From: Bacteroidota bacterium
Lineage (GTDB): Bacteria; Bacteroidota; Bacteroidia; Chitinophagales; Chitinophagaceae
DNA length: 64,000 bases
Assembly (NCBI GenBank): GCA_005882315.1
Contig: VBAR01000001.1
Location: 1,437,736-1,501,735 of the forward strand
Direction: 5' to 3'
In this document: positions 50,774 to 60,704 of the stretch, piece after piece
How positions within the stretch are numbered: position 1 is the stretch's first letter
How the letters are laid out: each line of letters starts with the position of its first letter
Notes under the pieces: model-generated
Database searches by the model: none
The model's input: the letters and a program-made list of their open reading frames with translations, nothing else
What the model was told of the DNA's origin: nothing
Made by a program: the position numbers and the translations under genes

Positions 50774-51826
50774 CTACCACTTCAACAAAGCACTTGCCCA
50801 TGTAAACCCACTGCCGAAGGCAGCCAAACAAATAAGATCACCTTCTTTTATTTTTCCCATTTCATATGCTTCGCATAATGCAATGGGAACTGAAGCCGCC
50901 GTTGTGTTTCCGTATTTCTGAATATTATTATATACCTGGTCATCATTCAGTCGAAGTTTCTTTTGAACAAACTGTGCAATGCGCAGGTTGGCCTGGTGGG
51001 GTATGAGTAGTTTAAGATCGGATGGCTGAAGATCATTTGCTTTCAACGATTCCATTATCACTTCAGGAAATTTTTCAACTGCTACTTTAAAAACGGCCGG
51101 GCCATCCATGTTTGGAAAATTCTGAGCATTGTCAATCATTTCATGACTCATAAACATTTCACCTATTTCAGCCTCTTTAAAATCAGCAAGCTTTTTATCT
51201 TTTACCCAATGATTAGCATGTGTGCCGGGATTGAACATCGCTAAGATCTCAGCATTGTTACCATCACTATGTAAATGCGTACTTAAAATTCCACTGTTAT
51301 CATCTTTTGTTGGCTGCAATACAACAGCACCTGCACCATCGCCAAATATTACAGATATATTTCTGCCTCTTGTACTAAAATCCAAACCGAAAGAATGTTT
51401 CTCTGCGCCTACAACAAGAATATTTTTATACATCCCTGTTTTTATAAATTGATCGGCTACACTAAGAGCATATACAAATCCGCTGCATTGATTACGTACA
51501 TCCAATGCTCCGATCTCTTTCATTTGCATTGCACGTTGTAGTAATACACCACATCCCGGAAAATAATAATCAGGAGATAGTGTTGCGAAAACAATAAAGT
51601 CAATATCCTGTGGAGTAATGCCGGCTCTTTCAATAGCGATCTTTGAGGCTTCAACACCCATGGTAGTAGTAGTTTCCCCTGTCCGATCGGCATATCGTCT
51701 TTCTTTAATACCAGTACGTTCCTGCACCCACTCGTCACTGGTGTCCATAAATTTCGTCAGATCGTTATTAGTAAAAACATTTTTGGGGAGATACATCCCT
51801 ATTCCGGCAATCTTTGAGCGGTTCAT
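50774..51826 (-). CDS. fabH: beta-ketoacyl-ACP synthase III-like enzyme
   Basis: This 350-residue thiolase-fold enzyme condenses acyl-CoA with malonyl-ACP to start fatty acid synthesis, or a related reaction. The triad is Cys114 (VRNQCSGFVYAL), His277 (LIPHQANLRIAQ) and Asn307 (KYGNTTAASVPIAL). About 35 extra residues around 197-240 (FNPGTHANHWVKDKKL ... NFPNMDGPAVFK) mark the second FabH type common in Bacteroidota. The usual plsX/accB neighbours are absent, so it may be an accessory paralogue. I start it at MNRSKIAGIG; the frame is open to 51889. Confidence 0.9.
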   Translation of the reverse strand: MNRSKIAGIGMYLPKNVFTNNDLTKFMDTSDEWVQERTGIKERRYADRTGETTTTMGVEASKIAIERAGITPQDIDFIVFATLSPDYYFPGCGVLLQRAMQMKEIGALDVRNQCSGFVYALSVADQFIKTGMYKNILVVGAEKHSFGLDFSTRGRNISVIFGDGAGAVVLQPTKDDNSGILSTHLHSDGNNAEILAMFNPGTHANHWVKDKKLADFKEAEIGEMFMSHEMIDNAQNFPNMDGPAVFKVAVEKFPEVIMESLKANDLQPSDLKLLIPHQANLRIAQFVQKKLRLNDDQVYNNIQKYGNTTAASVPIALCEAYEMGKIKEGDLICLAAFGSGFTWASALLKW

Positions 51827-52035
51827 TTGACAAGCGATTTTAAAAAAGAAAGATAGCAAATGTGGGTGAAAACTAACTTTTGAGGTCATTTTAAAGAGAT
51901 ATCGGCCTCCTTAAGGGAAAAAGGTTAACTTAAGAAATACTCAGTTTTTCTCTTCTCTATTTATAGCACGATATTTTCTATGGTCAGACGGGGATGCAGG
52001 TCAGGTGAGTTTCAAACAGAAATGAAGATAATTTC

Positions 52036-55000
52036 ATGAACCCGGAAAAAAAGAAAAAAAATCCCTGGAAACGGGCAGGACGAATAGTATTAAAAACTGT
52101 TCTGTTTATTGTTTTATTTTTTGTAATCATCATCTTATTAATACAAACTCCTCCTGTTCAAAATTTACTTCGCAAAAAAGCAGTAGCCTATCTTGAAAAA
52201 AAACTACAAACAAAGGTTGAGATTGGAAGAGTACATATCGGGCTTCCGAAAAATATTGTTCTTGAAAATGTTTATATAGAAGACAGGCAAAAAGATACTT
52301 TGCTTTCAGGTGGTAGTATTAAAGCTAATCTGAATTTGTGGCGTTTAATATTTAAAAACGAATTGGATGTTAAAAGCATTGCTCTCGAAAATATTACAGC
52401 AAAAGTTAAACGTCAGCTTCCCGATACTCTATTTAATTTCCAGTTTGTAGTTGATGCTTTCGCAGCAAAAGATACTACCAGTACGATCGTTGCTGATACA
52501 TCTTCTTATTCTATTTCAATTCCTTCAGTGGAATTAAACAAGATCCGGTTGATCTATAAAGACACGATTACTGGCAGCGATATGGATGCCTGGATCGATC
52601 ACCTTGATACCCGAATTGATAAAATGGATTATGATCATTTATATTTTGATATACCTAAAACAAATATCAATGGATTGACAGCAAGAATATACCAGTCAAA
52701 ACCATTGGCAAAACTGGAGCCGGAGATAAAAGATATTATAGAAGCAAAACAGCCTTCTCCATTACAGCTGTTTTTTAAAGAGCTGAACCTCCAAAATATC
52801 AGGGTGGATTACCGTAATGATGTATCTGCCGCCTATTCTACTATCGATCTTGGTGCAATGAATATTAAACCAAACAAAATTGATTTTAATAACCGCATCA
52901 TTGAACTACAGAATATTTCTTTGGATAATACAATCGCCACAATAAGGTTAGGCAAAAAGCAAGAAGCAAAAATTGTAATAAAAGAAGTAAAACAGGAAGC
53001 AAAGAGTCAGGTGGAAGCAGGCTGGCGTATAAGTGCCGCCACTGTGAGCCTTGGAAATAATAGTTTGCAATATGATAACGATAACAATCCGCGAATGAGA
53101 TCCGGAATAGATTATGGCCACATGAAAGGAGATTCGTTGACTTTGGAAATAAATGATCTTTTATTAACTCCTGATTCTATTGCAGCTAAAATAAAAAAAG
53201 GTGAATTCAAAGAACAAAGTGGATTTGTATTAAATGAATTACAAACTGATTTTCTTTATGCCAATAACCAGGCTTATGTAAAAGACCTGCTCATTAAAAC
53301 TCCGGGTACTGAATTAAAACGATATGCTTTACTCCGTTATGCATCTTATAAAGACCTCGGTGAGAATTTTTCTGAAACTCAAATGGATGCGGATATATCA
53401 AACAGCTATGTGCAGGTAAAAGATATACTTGCATTTGCACCGCAATTGCATTCTGAACCTGCATTTTCAAATCCTAATGATACATGGTATATAAACCTGC
53501 AAGGGAATGGTACACTTAAATCAATGCATCTTGCGAACCTGCAGTTTCGAGGATTAAAAAATACACAGATAGATGCAAAAGGTTCATTGGCGACAAGCAA
53601 TGATCCAAGACGCACCGGAGGAACGTTGTCAATAAGAAAACTTCATACTACTCAATCTGATATTGCTTTGTTTACCGGCCAGCGTTTAACTAATGAGCAA
53701 GTTAATTTGCCGGAAGAATTTGATGCCCATGGCACACTTGCCGGTTCTATCAATAACCTGTCAACAAACCTTATCGTTAATACTTCTATTGGTGCTGCGT
53801 CAGTAAAGGGCAGGTTTATTAATCTTACTAAACCTGCTGCTGCAACTTATACAGCATCAGTAAAAACAAATTCGCTTAATCTTGGTTCTATTTTAAGAAA
53901 TAACCAGGTAGGAAATATTAGTGCCAATGTTCTTGTGTCAGGAGATGTATTTCCATCTGATAAAATGAATACAAATTTTAAAGGAGATATTTATGCTTTA
54001 GCTTACAATAGTTATGTGTACAGAAATATTAATATTAATGGAACGCTTCGGGGAACATCACTAAATGTAATAACAGACGTCAGGGATCCTAATATTAATT
54101 TAAATGGAGTACTCACAGGTACTTTATCATCCTCAAATCCTTCATATCACTTTGAAGGAATGATAGACAGCATCAAAACACTTCCATTAGGTTTCACTAC
54201 ACAACCTGTAGTAATACGTGGAAAGATAAATGCAAGTATACCTGTGATGAATGAAAATTATCTGGAAGCAAATATTTTAATGACAAATGCTTTGTTAGTA
54301 TCGGCGTCGCAGAGATTACCACTGGATACGATCCATTTTATTTCAGGAAGAAATGATACAGCCCAGTTTATGACCCTTAAAAGTGATGTTGCTACTGCAA
54401 GACTTGATGGTCAATACCGGTATACAGATCTCAGTAATATTTTTCAAAAAAGCATTGAACCCTATTTCTCAGTTGCTCCTGTAGGTACAATCGCCAATGT
54501 GCAACCCTATGATTTTTCATTCACTGCTGATATTTCAAATGCACCAGTGCTGACGGCTTTTGTTCCGGGTTTGAAATCATTCGAGCCAATACATATAGAT
54601 GGAAGAGCAGCGACAGGCATGGGCCTAACCGCCACTATGACTACCCCGCATATCTTATATGATGGTAATGAAATAAACGGCCTTAACGTAAAAATAAATA
54701 CAACCGATAGAGGATTAGAGTTTACAGGCGATATGCAACGGCTGAAAGGAATGGGCTTTAATCTTTATCATACCAAGCTAAATGGTATTGCATTAAATAA
54801 TAAAATTGATTTCAATTTAAACATTGATGATATCAACGGAAGAGATAAATATTATTTAAGTGGGGTACTGACTCAACCTTCGCAGGGAAACTATGCATTG
54901 AGTTTAAGACCTGACAGTTTAATGCTTAATTATGATAAATGGACTGTTTCTCCCAATAACTCTCTCACTATAACAAAGGATAATATTATTGCGAGCAATT

Positions 55001-57078
55001 TTACGCTTCAAAAAAATGAGCAAAGATTATCGCTTCAAAGTGAAGGACAACTATTAAATGTTGGGTTTACAAGTTTCCAGTTGTCCACGATCACAGCTTT
55101 TATGAAATCAGACTCATTATTGTTTAATGGGTCCATGACAGGAAAAGTAGCCTTTAAAAATATTTTAAGACAACCTGTTTTCACCAGCGATCTTGCGATC
55201 AATGACCTGAGCATGAAAGGCGATACAATTGGTAACGCAATTATAAAAGTTGATAACACTTCCGGCGATCATTATAATACAAATGCAACAATAACCGGGC
55301 GGGGCAATGATATTTCATTGACCGGTTCATTTGCACCACAGGGCGAAAAAGATATTGCATTGAACCTGGATCTTACGATCCATCAAATGCAGCTTGCAAC
55401 TATGGAAGGTGCCTTTGCCGGGATGATAAAAAATGCATCGGGTGGTGTGAATGGAAATATTAGTATCAACGGAACGGCGAATAAACCAATAATCAATGGA
55501 CCGCTCAATTTTGACAAGGCAAGTTTTGCTATTACAGCATTAGGAAGCCAGTTCAGAATAGATGGGGAAAAGATCAATGTTACAGAAAATGGTTTTCAAT
55601 TTGATGATTTTGTGATCCGGGATACTACCAATAACGAACTCAGGATAAATGGGAATATTAAAACTTCCAATTTTATCAATTACAATTTCAATTTTGATGT
55701 AAATGCCACCAATTTCCAGGTTCTGAATACTACAAAAAAAGATAATAAGATCTATTATGGAAAGTTGGTCACTACTTCCACGTTGCATATTGAAGGAACA
55801 GAAAATAAGCCAACTGTTGATGGCAATATAACTGTAAACGACGGAACGAATCTTAGCATTGTAATTCCACAAAAAGAACCGGGTGTTGTTGCAAGAGAAG
55901 GGATCGTTGAATTTGTGGATATCGATGCACCTGAAAATGATTCACTTTTCCTTGCTTACGATTCACTCAATATATCTCCCTTCAAAGGAATGGATATAAT
56001 AACCAATATTGAAATAAAAAAGGAAGCCATTTTTAATATTATAATTGATGAAGCTAATGGTGATTTTATCAATGTACAGGGTGAAGCGCTTTTATCTACA
56101 GGCATTGATGCAAGTGGGAAAATTACATTGGTTGGAAATTATGAATTGGAAAAAGGGTCTTATGAAATTACATTCAACTTCCTGCGTCGTCGTTTTGATA
56201 TTCAAAAAGGAAGCCGCATCACCTGGTTAAATGAACCTACCAAAGCAACACTTGATGTGAGCGCAGTATATATTGCTAATACTGCACCAATAGATCTGGT
56301 ACAAAACCAGATCACTGCATCTTCACAGGCAATTCGTAATACTTACCTGCAGAAACTTCCATTTGAAGTGAGGTTGGCTATGACAGGTGAGTTAATGCAG
56401 CCTAAACTTGAATTCGATATTGTACTGCCCCTAAATAAAAATTATGGAGTTTCTAATGACATCATTACACAGGTAGATAGCAGGCTTGAACAAGTCAGGC
56501 AGGAACCTGGAGAGACCAACAGGCAGGTATTTGCTTTATTATTATTAAACCGTTTTGTAGGACAAAATCCTCTTGCAAGCAGCTCACCTGTTTTCAATGC
56601 TTCATCATATGCCCGTCAAAGCATAAGTAAATTAATGACGGAACAACTTAACAAACTTGCTGCCGGACTTATTGATGGTGTGGATCTGACATTTGATGTA
56701 ACCTCAACAGATGATTACACAACCGGCGAGCAACGAAAAAGGACTGATCTAAATATAGGGGTAAGCAAGCGGTTACTCAATGAAAGATTGACGGTTTCCG
56801 TTGGAAGCAATTTTGAACTGGAAGGTCCGAAGAACAGTAACCAGAAGGCAAGTAATTTAATTGGCGATCTTAACATCAGCTATATGCTTAGCAGGGATGG
56901 CCGTTATATGTTGCGCTTCTACCAAAAAAATGAATATGAAGGAATCGTTGATGGTTATATAATTGAATCAGGATTGAGTTTTATGATCAGTGTAGATTAT
57001 AATCGCTTTAAAGAACTGTTCCGAAAAAGAAAAAATCAGCGGGTAGAAGGAGTAAATTATACAAAGGAGCCAAGATGA
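52036..57078 (+). CDS. tamB: translocation and assembly module TamB
   Basis: TamB is a periplasm-spanning beta-groove protein that moves lipids and helps outer-membrane protein assembly. The 1680-residue protein has one N-terminal membrane anchor (KTVLFIVLFFVIIILLIQ, about residues 19-36), an AsmA-like start (VENVYIEDRQKDTLLSGGSIKANLNLWRLI), long repetitive beta-strand regions, and a C-terminal DUF490 domain (about 1250-1680) with EGIVEFVDID, GNYELEKGSYEITFNFLRRRFDIQKGSRITWLNEPTKATLDVSA and FALLLLNRFVG. It is followed by tamL with a four-base overlap (ATGA), the typical Bacteroidota arrangement. Confidence 0.94.
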   Translation: MNPEKKKKNPWKRAGRIVLKTVLFIVLFFVIIILLIQTPPVQNLLRKKAVAYLEKKLQTKVEIGRVHIGLPKNIVLENVYIEDRQKDTLLSGGSIKANLNLWRLIFKNELDVKSIALENITAKVKRQLPDTLFNFQFVVDAFAAKDTTSTIVADTSSYSISIPSVELNKIRLIYKDTITGSDMDAWIDHLDTRIDKMDYDHLYFDIPKTNINGLTARIYQSKPLAKLEPEIKDIIEAKQPSPLQLFFKELNLQNIRVDYRNDVSAAYSTIDLGAMNIKPNKIDFNNRIIELQNISLDNTIATIRLGKKQEAKIVIKEVKQEAKSQVEAGWRISAATVSLGNNSLQYDNDNNPRMRSGIDYGHMKGDSLTLEINDLLLTPDSIAAKIKKGEFKEQSGFVLNELQTDFLYANNQAYVKDLLIKTPGTELKRYALLRYASYKDLGENFSETQMDADISNSYVQVKDILAFAPQLHSEPAFSNPNDTWYINLQGNGTLKSMHLANLQFRGLKNTQIDAKGSLATSNDPRRTGGTLSIRKLHTTQSDIALFTGQRLTNEQVNLPEEFDAHGTLAGSINNLSTNLIVNTSIGAASVKGRFINLTKPAAATYTASVKTNSLNLGSILRNNQVGNISANVLVSGDVFPSDKMNTNFKGDIYALAYNSYVYRNININGTLRGTSLNVITDVRDPNINLNGVLTGTLSSSNPSYHFEGMIDSIKTLPLGFTTQPVVIRGKINASIPVMNENYLEANILMTNALLVSASQRLPLDTIHFISGRNDTAQFMTLKSDVATARLDGQYRYTDLSNIFQKSIEPYFSVAPVGTIANVQPYDFSFTADISNAPVLTAFVPGLKSFEPIHIDGRAATGMGLTATMTTPHILYDGNEINGLNVKINTTDRGLEFTGDMQRLKGMGFNLYHTKLNGIALNNKIDFNLNIDDINGRDKYYLSGVLTQPSQGNYALSLRPDSLMLNYDKWTVSPNNSLTITKDNIIASNFTLQKNEQRLSLQSEGQLLNVGFTSFQLSTITAFMKSDSLLFNGSMTGKVAFKNILRQPVFTSDLAINDLSMKGDTIGNAIIKVDNTSGDHYNTNATITGRGNDISLTGSFAPQGEKDIALNLDLTIHQMQLATMEGAFAGMIKNASGGVNGNISINGTANKPIINGPLNFDKASFAITALGSQFRIDGEKINVTENGFQFDDFVIRDTTNNELRINGNIKTSNFINYNFNFDVNATNFQVLNTTKKDNKIYYGKLVTTSTLHIEGTENKPTVDGNITVNDGTNLSIVIPQKEPGVVAREGIVEFVDIDAPENDSLFLAYDSLNISPFKGMDIITNIEIKKEAIFNIIIDEANGDFINVQGEALLSTGIDASGKITLVGNYELEKGSYEITFNFLRRRFDIQKGSRITWLNEPTKATLDVSAVYIANTAPIDLVQNQITASSQAIRNTYLQKLPFEVRLAMTGELMQPKLEFDIVLPLNKNYGVSNDIITQVDSRLEQVRQEPGETNRQVFALLLLNRFVGQNPLASSSPVFNASSYARQSISKLMTEQLNKLAAGLIDGVDLTFDVTSTDDYTTGEQRKRTDLNIGVSKRLLNERLTVSVGSNFELEGPKNSNQKASNLIGDLNISYMLSRDGRYMLRFYQKNEYEGIVDGYIIESGLSFMISVDYNRFKELFRKRKNQRVEGVNYTKEPR

Positions 57079-59375
57079 ATAACGATAAATTTTATATCAT
57101 CTTTTTAGTAAGCATTTATTTTTTAATAGCTGCATGTAGCAATACAAGACACTTACCCGCAAATGATAAACTTTATACAGGTGCTAATGTAATAGTAGGC
57201 GGCACATCAACAGTACGTGAAAAGAAAGTTTTGCAGGAAGATCTTGGAGGACTAACAAGACCGAAGCCGAACACAAAATTTCTTGGCATTCCCATCAAAC
57301 TTTCTATTTATAATTTATTCCGGAATAAAAAGGAGAATTCATTCTTTGGAAAAATAAGAGATAAGAATGGTGAACCCCCGGTATTGTTGAGCCAGCTTGA
57401 TCTTCCGCATAATATTTTAGTACTGCAAAGTCACATGGAAAATAAAGGATATTTCCAGGCAAAGGTTACAGGCGATACAATTGTACGGCGCAGGAAGGCA
57501 CATGCTACTTATAAAGCTGAAGCGGGGGCTCAGTATAAGATCAATGCAATACATTTTCCCGGGGATAGTGGAACAGCTCTTATTTCGGCTATTCATGAAA
57601 GCAGTGATAATACATTATTAAAGGTCGGGACACCATTTGACCTTGATGTGATCAAAGCGGAACGTATACGTATTGATGCTTTCCTGAAAGAAAGAGGATT
57701 TTATTTTTTTAGCCCTGAGTTTATCCTGTTAAAGACAGACACTACCTTAGGCAATCATCTTGTAAATATGTATGTAACAGTAAAACCGGATATCCCGATT
57801 GAATCGAGAGAAATTTATAGGATCAAAAATGTTCAGATCTATTCCGGTTATGCTTTGAATATGGAAAGAATTGATAGTATCAAAAAACAGGAAGATTATT
57901 ACAATGGCTATTATATTATTGACAGGAGAAAAAGATTCAAACCTTCCCTATTCACTGAAACAATGAAATTTAAAACTGGTGATGTATACAACCGGACCAA
58001 TCATAATTTTACACTCAGCCGGTTGATAAATCTTGATCTTTTCAAATTTGTAAAAAACCGATTTGAGATCAATACTGAAACAGATTCAGCTTACCTCGAT
58101 GCGTTTTATTATCTCACTCCTTTACCGAGAAAATCATTGCGTGCAGAAGTGACGACTATAACCCGTTCAAGTAATCTCAATGGCTCGTTAATATCAGTTA
58201 AATGGAAGGATAGAAATCTTTTCAGAGGCGGTGAACATTTCACCCTGAATCTTTATGCCGGATCAGATATTCAATTTAGCGGAGGATTAAAAGGATATAA
58301 TGTAGTTCGCTATGGTGCAGAAATGAATTATGCAATACCAAGAGTGCTTATGCCTTTTGGAGATTTTGGAATTAAGGGAGGGTATATGCCCAGGACAAAT
58401 ATGCTGATAGGATATGATATGTTTAATCGTATTGATTTATATACACTTAATTCTTTCAGGGCTGGTTACGGGTATTTATGGAAAGAGAGCATTCAAAAAC
58501 AACATGAATTTTATCCTATTGGTATCAATTATATACACCCAAGTAATGTTACTGCTAAATACCATGCCCTTATTAGCCAGGATACATTACTTGCCCGTGC
58601 TATACAAGAACAATTTATTCTTGGATCTACTTACGAGTTTAATTATAATCAAACGATAAACGGATTGCAGCGAAATAATGCTTATTATTTCAACGGGCTC
58701 ATTGATCTTTCTGGAAATTTAGCTGGCTTATTCTCTGGTGCAGATGTAAAGAACGGAAAACAAGTAACCATTAACGGTGTGCCTTTTGCTCAATACATAA
58801 AATTTGAACTGGACGGACGTCATTATAAAAAACTCGGCTTGTATTCTACCTGGGCAAACAGGGTTATTCTCGGTGTTGGTATTCCTTATGGAAATTCAGT
58901 GCAGCTTCCATTTGTTAAACAATTTTTTATTGGAGGAACTAATAGCCTGCGTGGATTCAGGAGCCGTTCACTAGGCCCAGGCACTTACAAGTATACAGAT
59001 ACTACTGATTTTTTACCGGATGAAACAGGAGATATCAAACTTGAGATGAATACGGAATTCCGTTTCAGACTTAGTGGACCCTTGTATGGTGCTTTATTTC
59101 TAGATGCAGGGAATATCTGGCTGGTGAATGACAGTCTATATACTCATAAGCCAGGCTCAAAATTTACCAGCAAATTTTTAAATCAGTTAGCTGTTGATGC
59201 AGGGATTGGCTTTCGGTTAGACATCACTCTTTTTGTTATACGACTGGATATTGCATTTCCATTACGTAAACCATGGGAGCAAAATCCCTGGGTTGTTGAC
59301 CAGATAAAGTTTCATGAAAAACAATGGAGAAGAGACAATATTATTTATAATTTGGGCATTGGGTTCCCATTCTGA
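57075..59375 (+). CDS. tamL: BamA/TamA-family outer membrane lipoprotein (TamL)
   Basis: This 766-residue outer-membrane protein is the TamA partner of TamB. Unlike proteobacterial TamA it carries a lipoprotein signal (FLIAAC, Cys21), a known trait of Bacteroidota TamL. POTRA-like domains occupy roughly residues 25-370 (YKAEAGAQYKINAIHFPGD, ERIRIDAFLKERGFYFF), and the 16-strand barrel holds the conserved GGTNSLRGFRSRSLGPG loop (the L6 RGF motif) and ends in NLGIGFPF, the outer-membrane signature. It overlaps tamB by four bases. Confidence 0.93.
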   Translation: MNNDKFYIIFLVSIYFLIAACSNTRHLPANDKLYTGANVIVGGTSTVREKKVLQEDLGGLTRPKPNTKFLGIPIKLSIYNLFRNKKENSFFGKIRDKNGEPPVLLSQLDLPHNILVLQSHMENKGYFQAKVTGDTIVRRRKAHATYKAEAGAQYKINAIHFPGDSGTALISAIHESSDNTLLKVGTPFDLDVIKAERIRIDAFLKERGFYFFSPEFILLKTDTTLGNHLVNMYVTVKPDIPIESREIYRIKNVQIYSGYALNMERIDSIKKQEDYYNGYYIIDRRKRFKPSLFTETMKFKTGDVYNRTNHNFTLSRLINLDLFKFVKNRFEINTETDSAYLDAFYYLTPLPRKSLRAEVTTITRSSNLNGSLISVKWKDRNLFRGGEHFTLNLYAGSDIQFSGGLKGYNVVRYGAEMNYAIPRVLMPFGDFGIKGGYMPRTNMLIGYDMFNRIDLYTLNSFRAGYGYLWKESIQKQHEFYPIGINYIHPSNVTAKYHALISQDTLLARAIQEQFILGSTYEFNYNQTINGLQRNNAYYFNGLIDLSGNLAGLFSGADVKNGKQVTINGVPFAQYIKFELDGRHYKKLGLYSTWANRVILGVGIPYGNSVQLPFVKQFFIGGTNSLRGFRSRSLGPGTYKYTDTTDFLPDETGDIKLEMNTEFRFRLSGPLYGALFLDAGNIWLVNDSLYTHKPGSKFTSKFLNQLAVDAGIGFRLDITLFVIRLDIAFPLRKPWEQNPWVVDQIKFHEKQWRRDNIIYNLGIGFPF

Positions 59376-59514
59376 TAACATAGTAATTGAACTTTAATAG
59401 TAACGACCAATATTACGCCATCATTGTGGTCTTGTCGTTAAATTGTGTGATAGTTGAACATTATTCCTTTATCTTAAAGGACATTTTTTATTTTCAGGAA
59501 ACAAACTACAGCTT

Positions 59515-60642
59515 ATGAACCTGGTTCAACGCTTTACAGCTCTTGATGTTTTCCGCGGCATGACAATATGTTTTATGATCATTGTTAATACGCCGGGTAA
59601 TGGAGATACAAGTTATGCGCCACTCCAACATGCAAGCTGGCATGGATTTACCCCAACTGATCTTGTCTTTCCTTCTTTTTTATTTGCTGTAGGTAATGCT
59701 ATGAGTTTTGTAATGAAAAGATGGACAGGCATGAGTGATGCAGCTGTATTGGGAAAGATCTTCAAAAGAACTGCGATCATTTTTATACTTGGTTACCTGA
59801 TGTACTGGTTCCCATTTGTGCATTGGAATGAAAATGGTGAACTGGCGGCTAACCCGATCAGTCATACCAGGATATTTGGTGTGCTACAGCGCATTGCTTT
59901 ATGTTATGGTGCAGCCGCATTGATGATACGTTATCTCAAACTGAATACTGTTTTGAGATTATCACTCATTTTTCTTTTAGTCTATTGGTTTATTCTTTTG
60001 CAATTTGGAGGAAGCGATGATCCCTATGATATGCTGACGAACGCCGGAACAAGACTCGATTTATTTTTGTTTGGGCCGAATCATTTGTATCATGGAGAAG
60101 GAGTTGCCTTTGATCCCGAAGGCTTGCTGAGTACATTGCCTGCTATTGCAAATGTTACATTTGGATATGCTGCCGGTAAATGGATACAGGAAAAAGGTGG
60201 CAGTTATGAAGGACTTACAAAATTATTACTGGCAGGAGTTGTGCTGATTTTCCTTGCACTCTGCTGGAATAATTTTCATCCCATCAATAAAAAACTCTGG
60301 ACAGGCAGTTATGTTTTTCTTACTGTTGGTATTGATTGTGTATTGCTGGCTGCATTAGTTTACATTATCGACTTTGTACAAATAAAGAGATTCAATTATT
60401 TCTTTGAAGTATTTGGAAAAAACCCACTACTTATTTACCTGCTGAGCGAATTGATGGCAATACTCATGTGGTTTATTCCTGTTGGCGCCAGCCGCGAGCC
60501 TTTATACTCCTGGATATTTCAAAATATCTATAAGCATGCAGGAATGTATTTTGGTTCCTTCCTGTTTGCAATATCAGTTATGTTGGTTTGCTGGTTGGTT
60601 GGCTACCTGCTTGATAAAAGAAAAATTTATGTCAGAGTGTAA
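59515..60642 (+). CDS. HGSNAT-like membrane acyltransferase (DUF5009/DUF1624)
   Basis: This 375-residue protein has about ten membrane segments and the family start RFTALDVFRGMTICFMIIVNTPGNGDTSYAPLQHASWHGFTPTDLVFPSFLFAVGNAMSFVMKRW, with the catalytic-type His in HASWHGFTPTD. Later blocks are HTRIFGVLQRIALCYGAAAL and DPEGLLSTLPAIANVTFGYAAGKWI. It is related to heparan-alpha-glucosaminide N-acetyltransferase, which moves acetyl groups across a membrane onto a sugar amine. The bacterial acceptor is unknown; a cell-wall or dietary glycan is possible. Confidence 0.9.
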   Translation: MNLVQRFTALDVFRGMTICFMIIVNTPGNGDTSYAPLQHASWHGFTPTDLVFPSFLFAVGNAMSFVMKRWTGMSDAAVLGKIFKRTAIIFILGYLMYWFPFVHWNENGELAANPISHTRIFGVLQRIALCYGAAALMIRYLKLNTVLRLSLIFLLVYWFILLQFGGSDDPYDMLTNAGTRLDLFLFGPNHLYHGEGVAFDPEGLLSTLPAIANVTFGYAAGKWIQEKGGSYEGLTKLLLAGVVLIFLALCWNNFHPINKKLWTGSYVFLTVGIDCVLLAALVYIIDFVQIKRFNYFFEVFGKNPLLIYLLSELMAILMWFIPVGASREPLYSWIFQNIYKHAGMYFGSFLFAISVMLVCWLVGYLLDKRKIYVRV

Positions 60643-60653
60643 TTTTAAAAACA

Positions 60654-60679
60654 AAACCCAACCTGGAATGGTTGGGTTT
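60654..60679. terminator. bidirectional terminator
   Basis: A perfect ten-base stem (AAACCCAACC / GGTTGGGTTT) with loop TGGAAT is followed by ATATTTTTATTG on the plus strand. It separates the acyltransferase and MATE genes, which converge. Confidence 0.85.
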
Positions 60680-60704
60680 ATATTTTTATTGTTGCAATGA
60701 TTGA

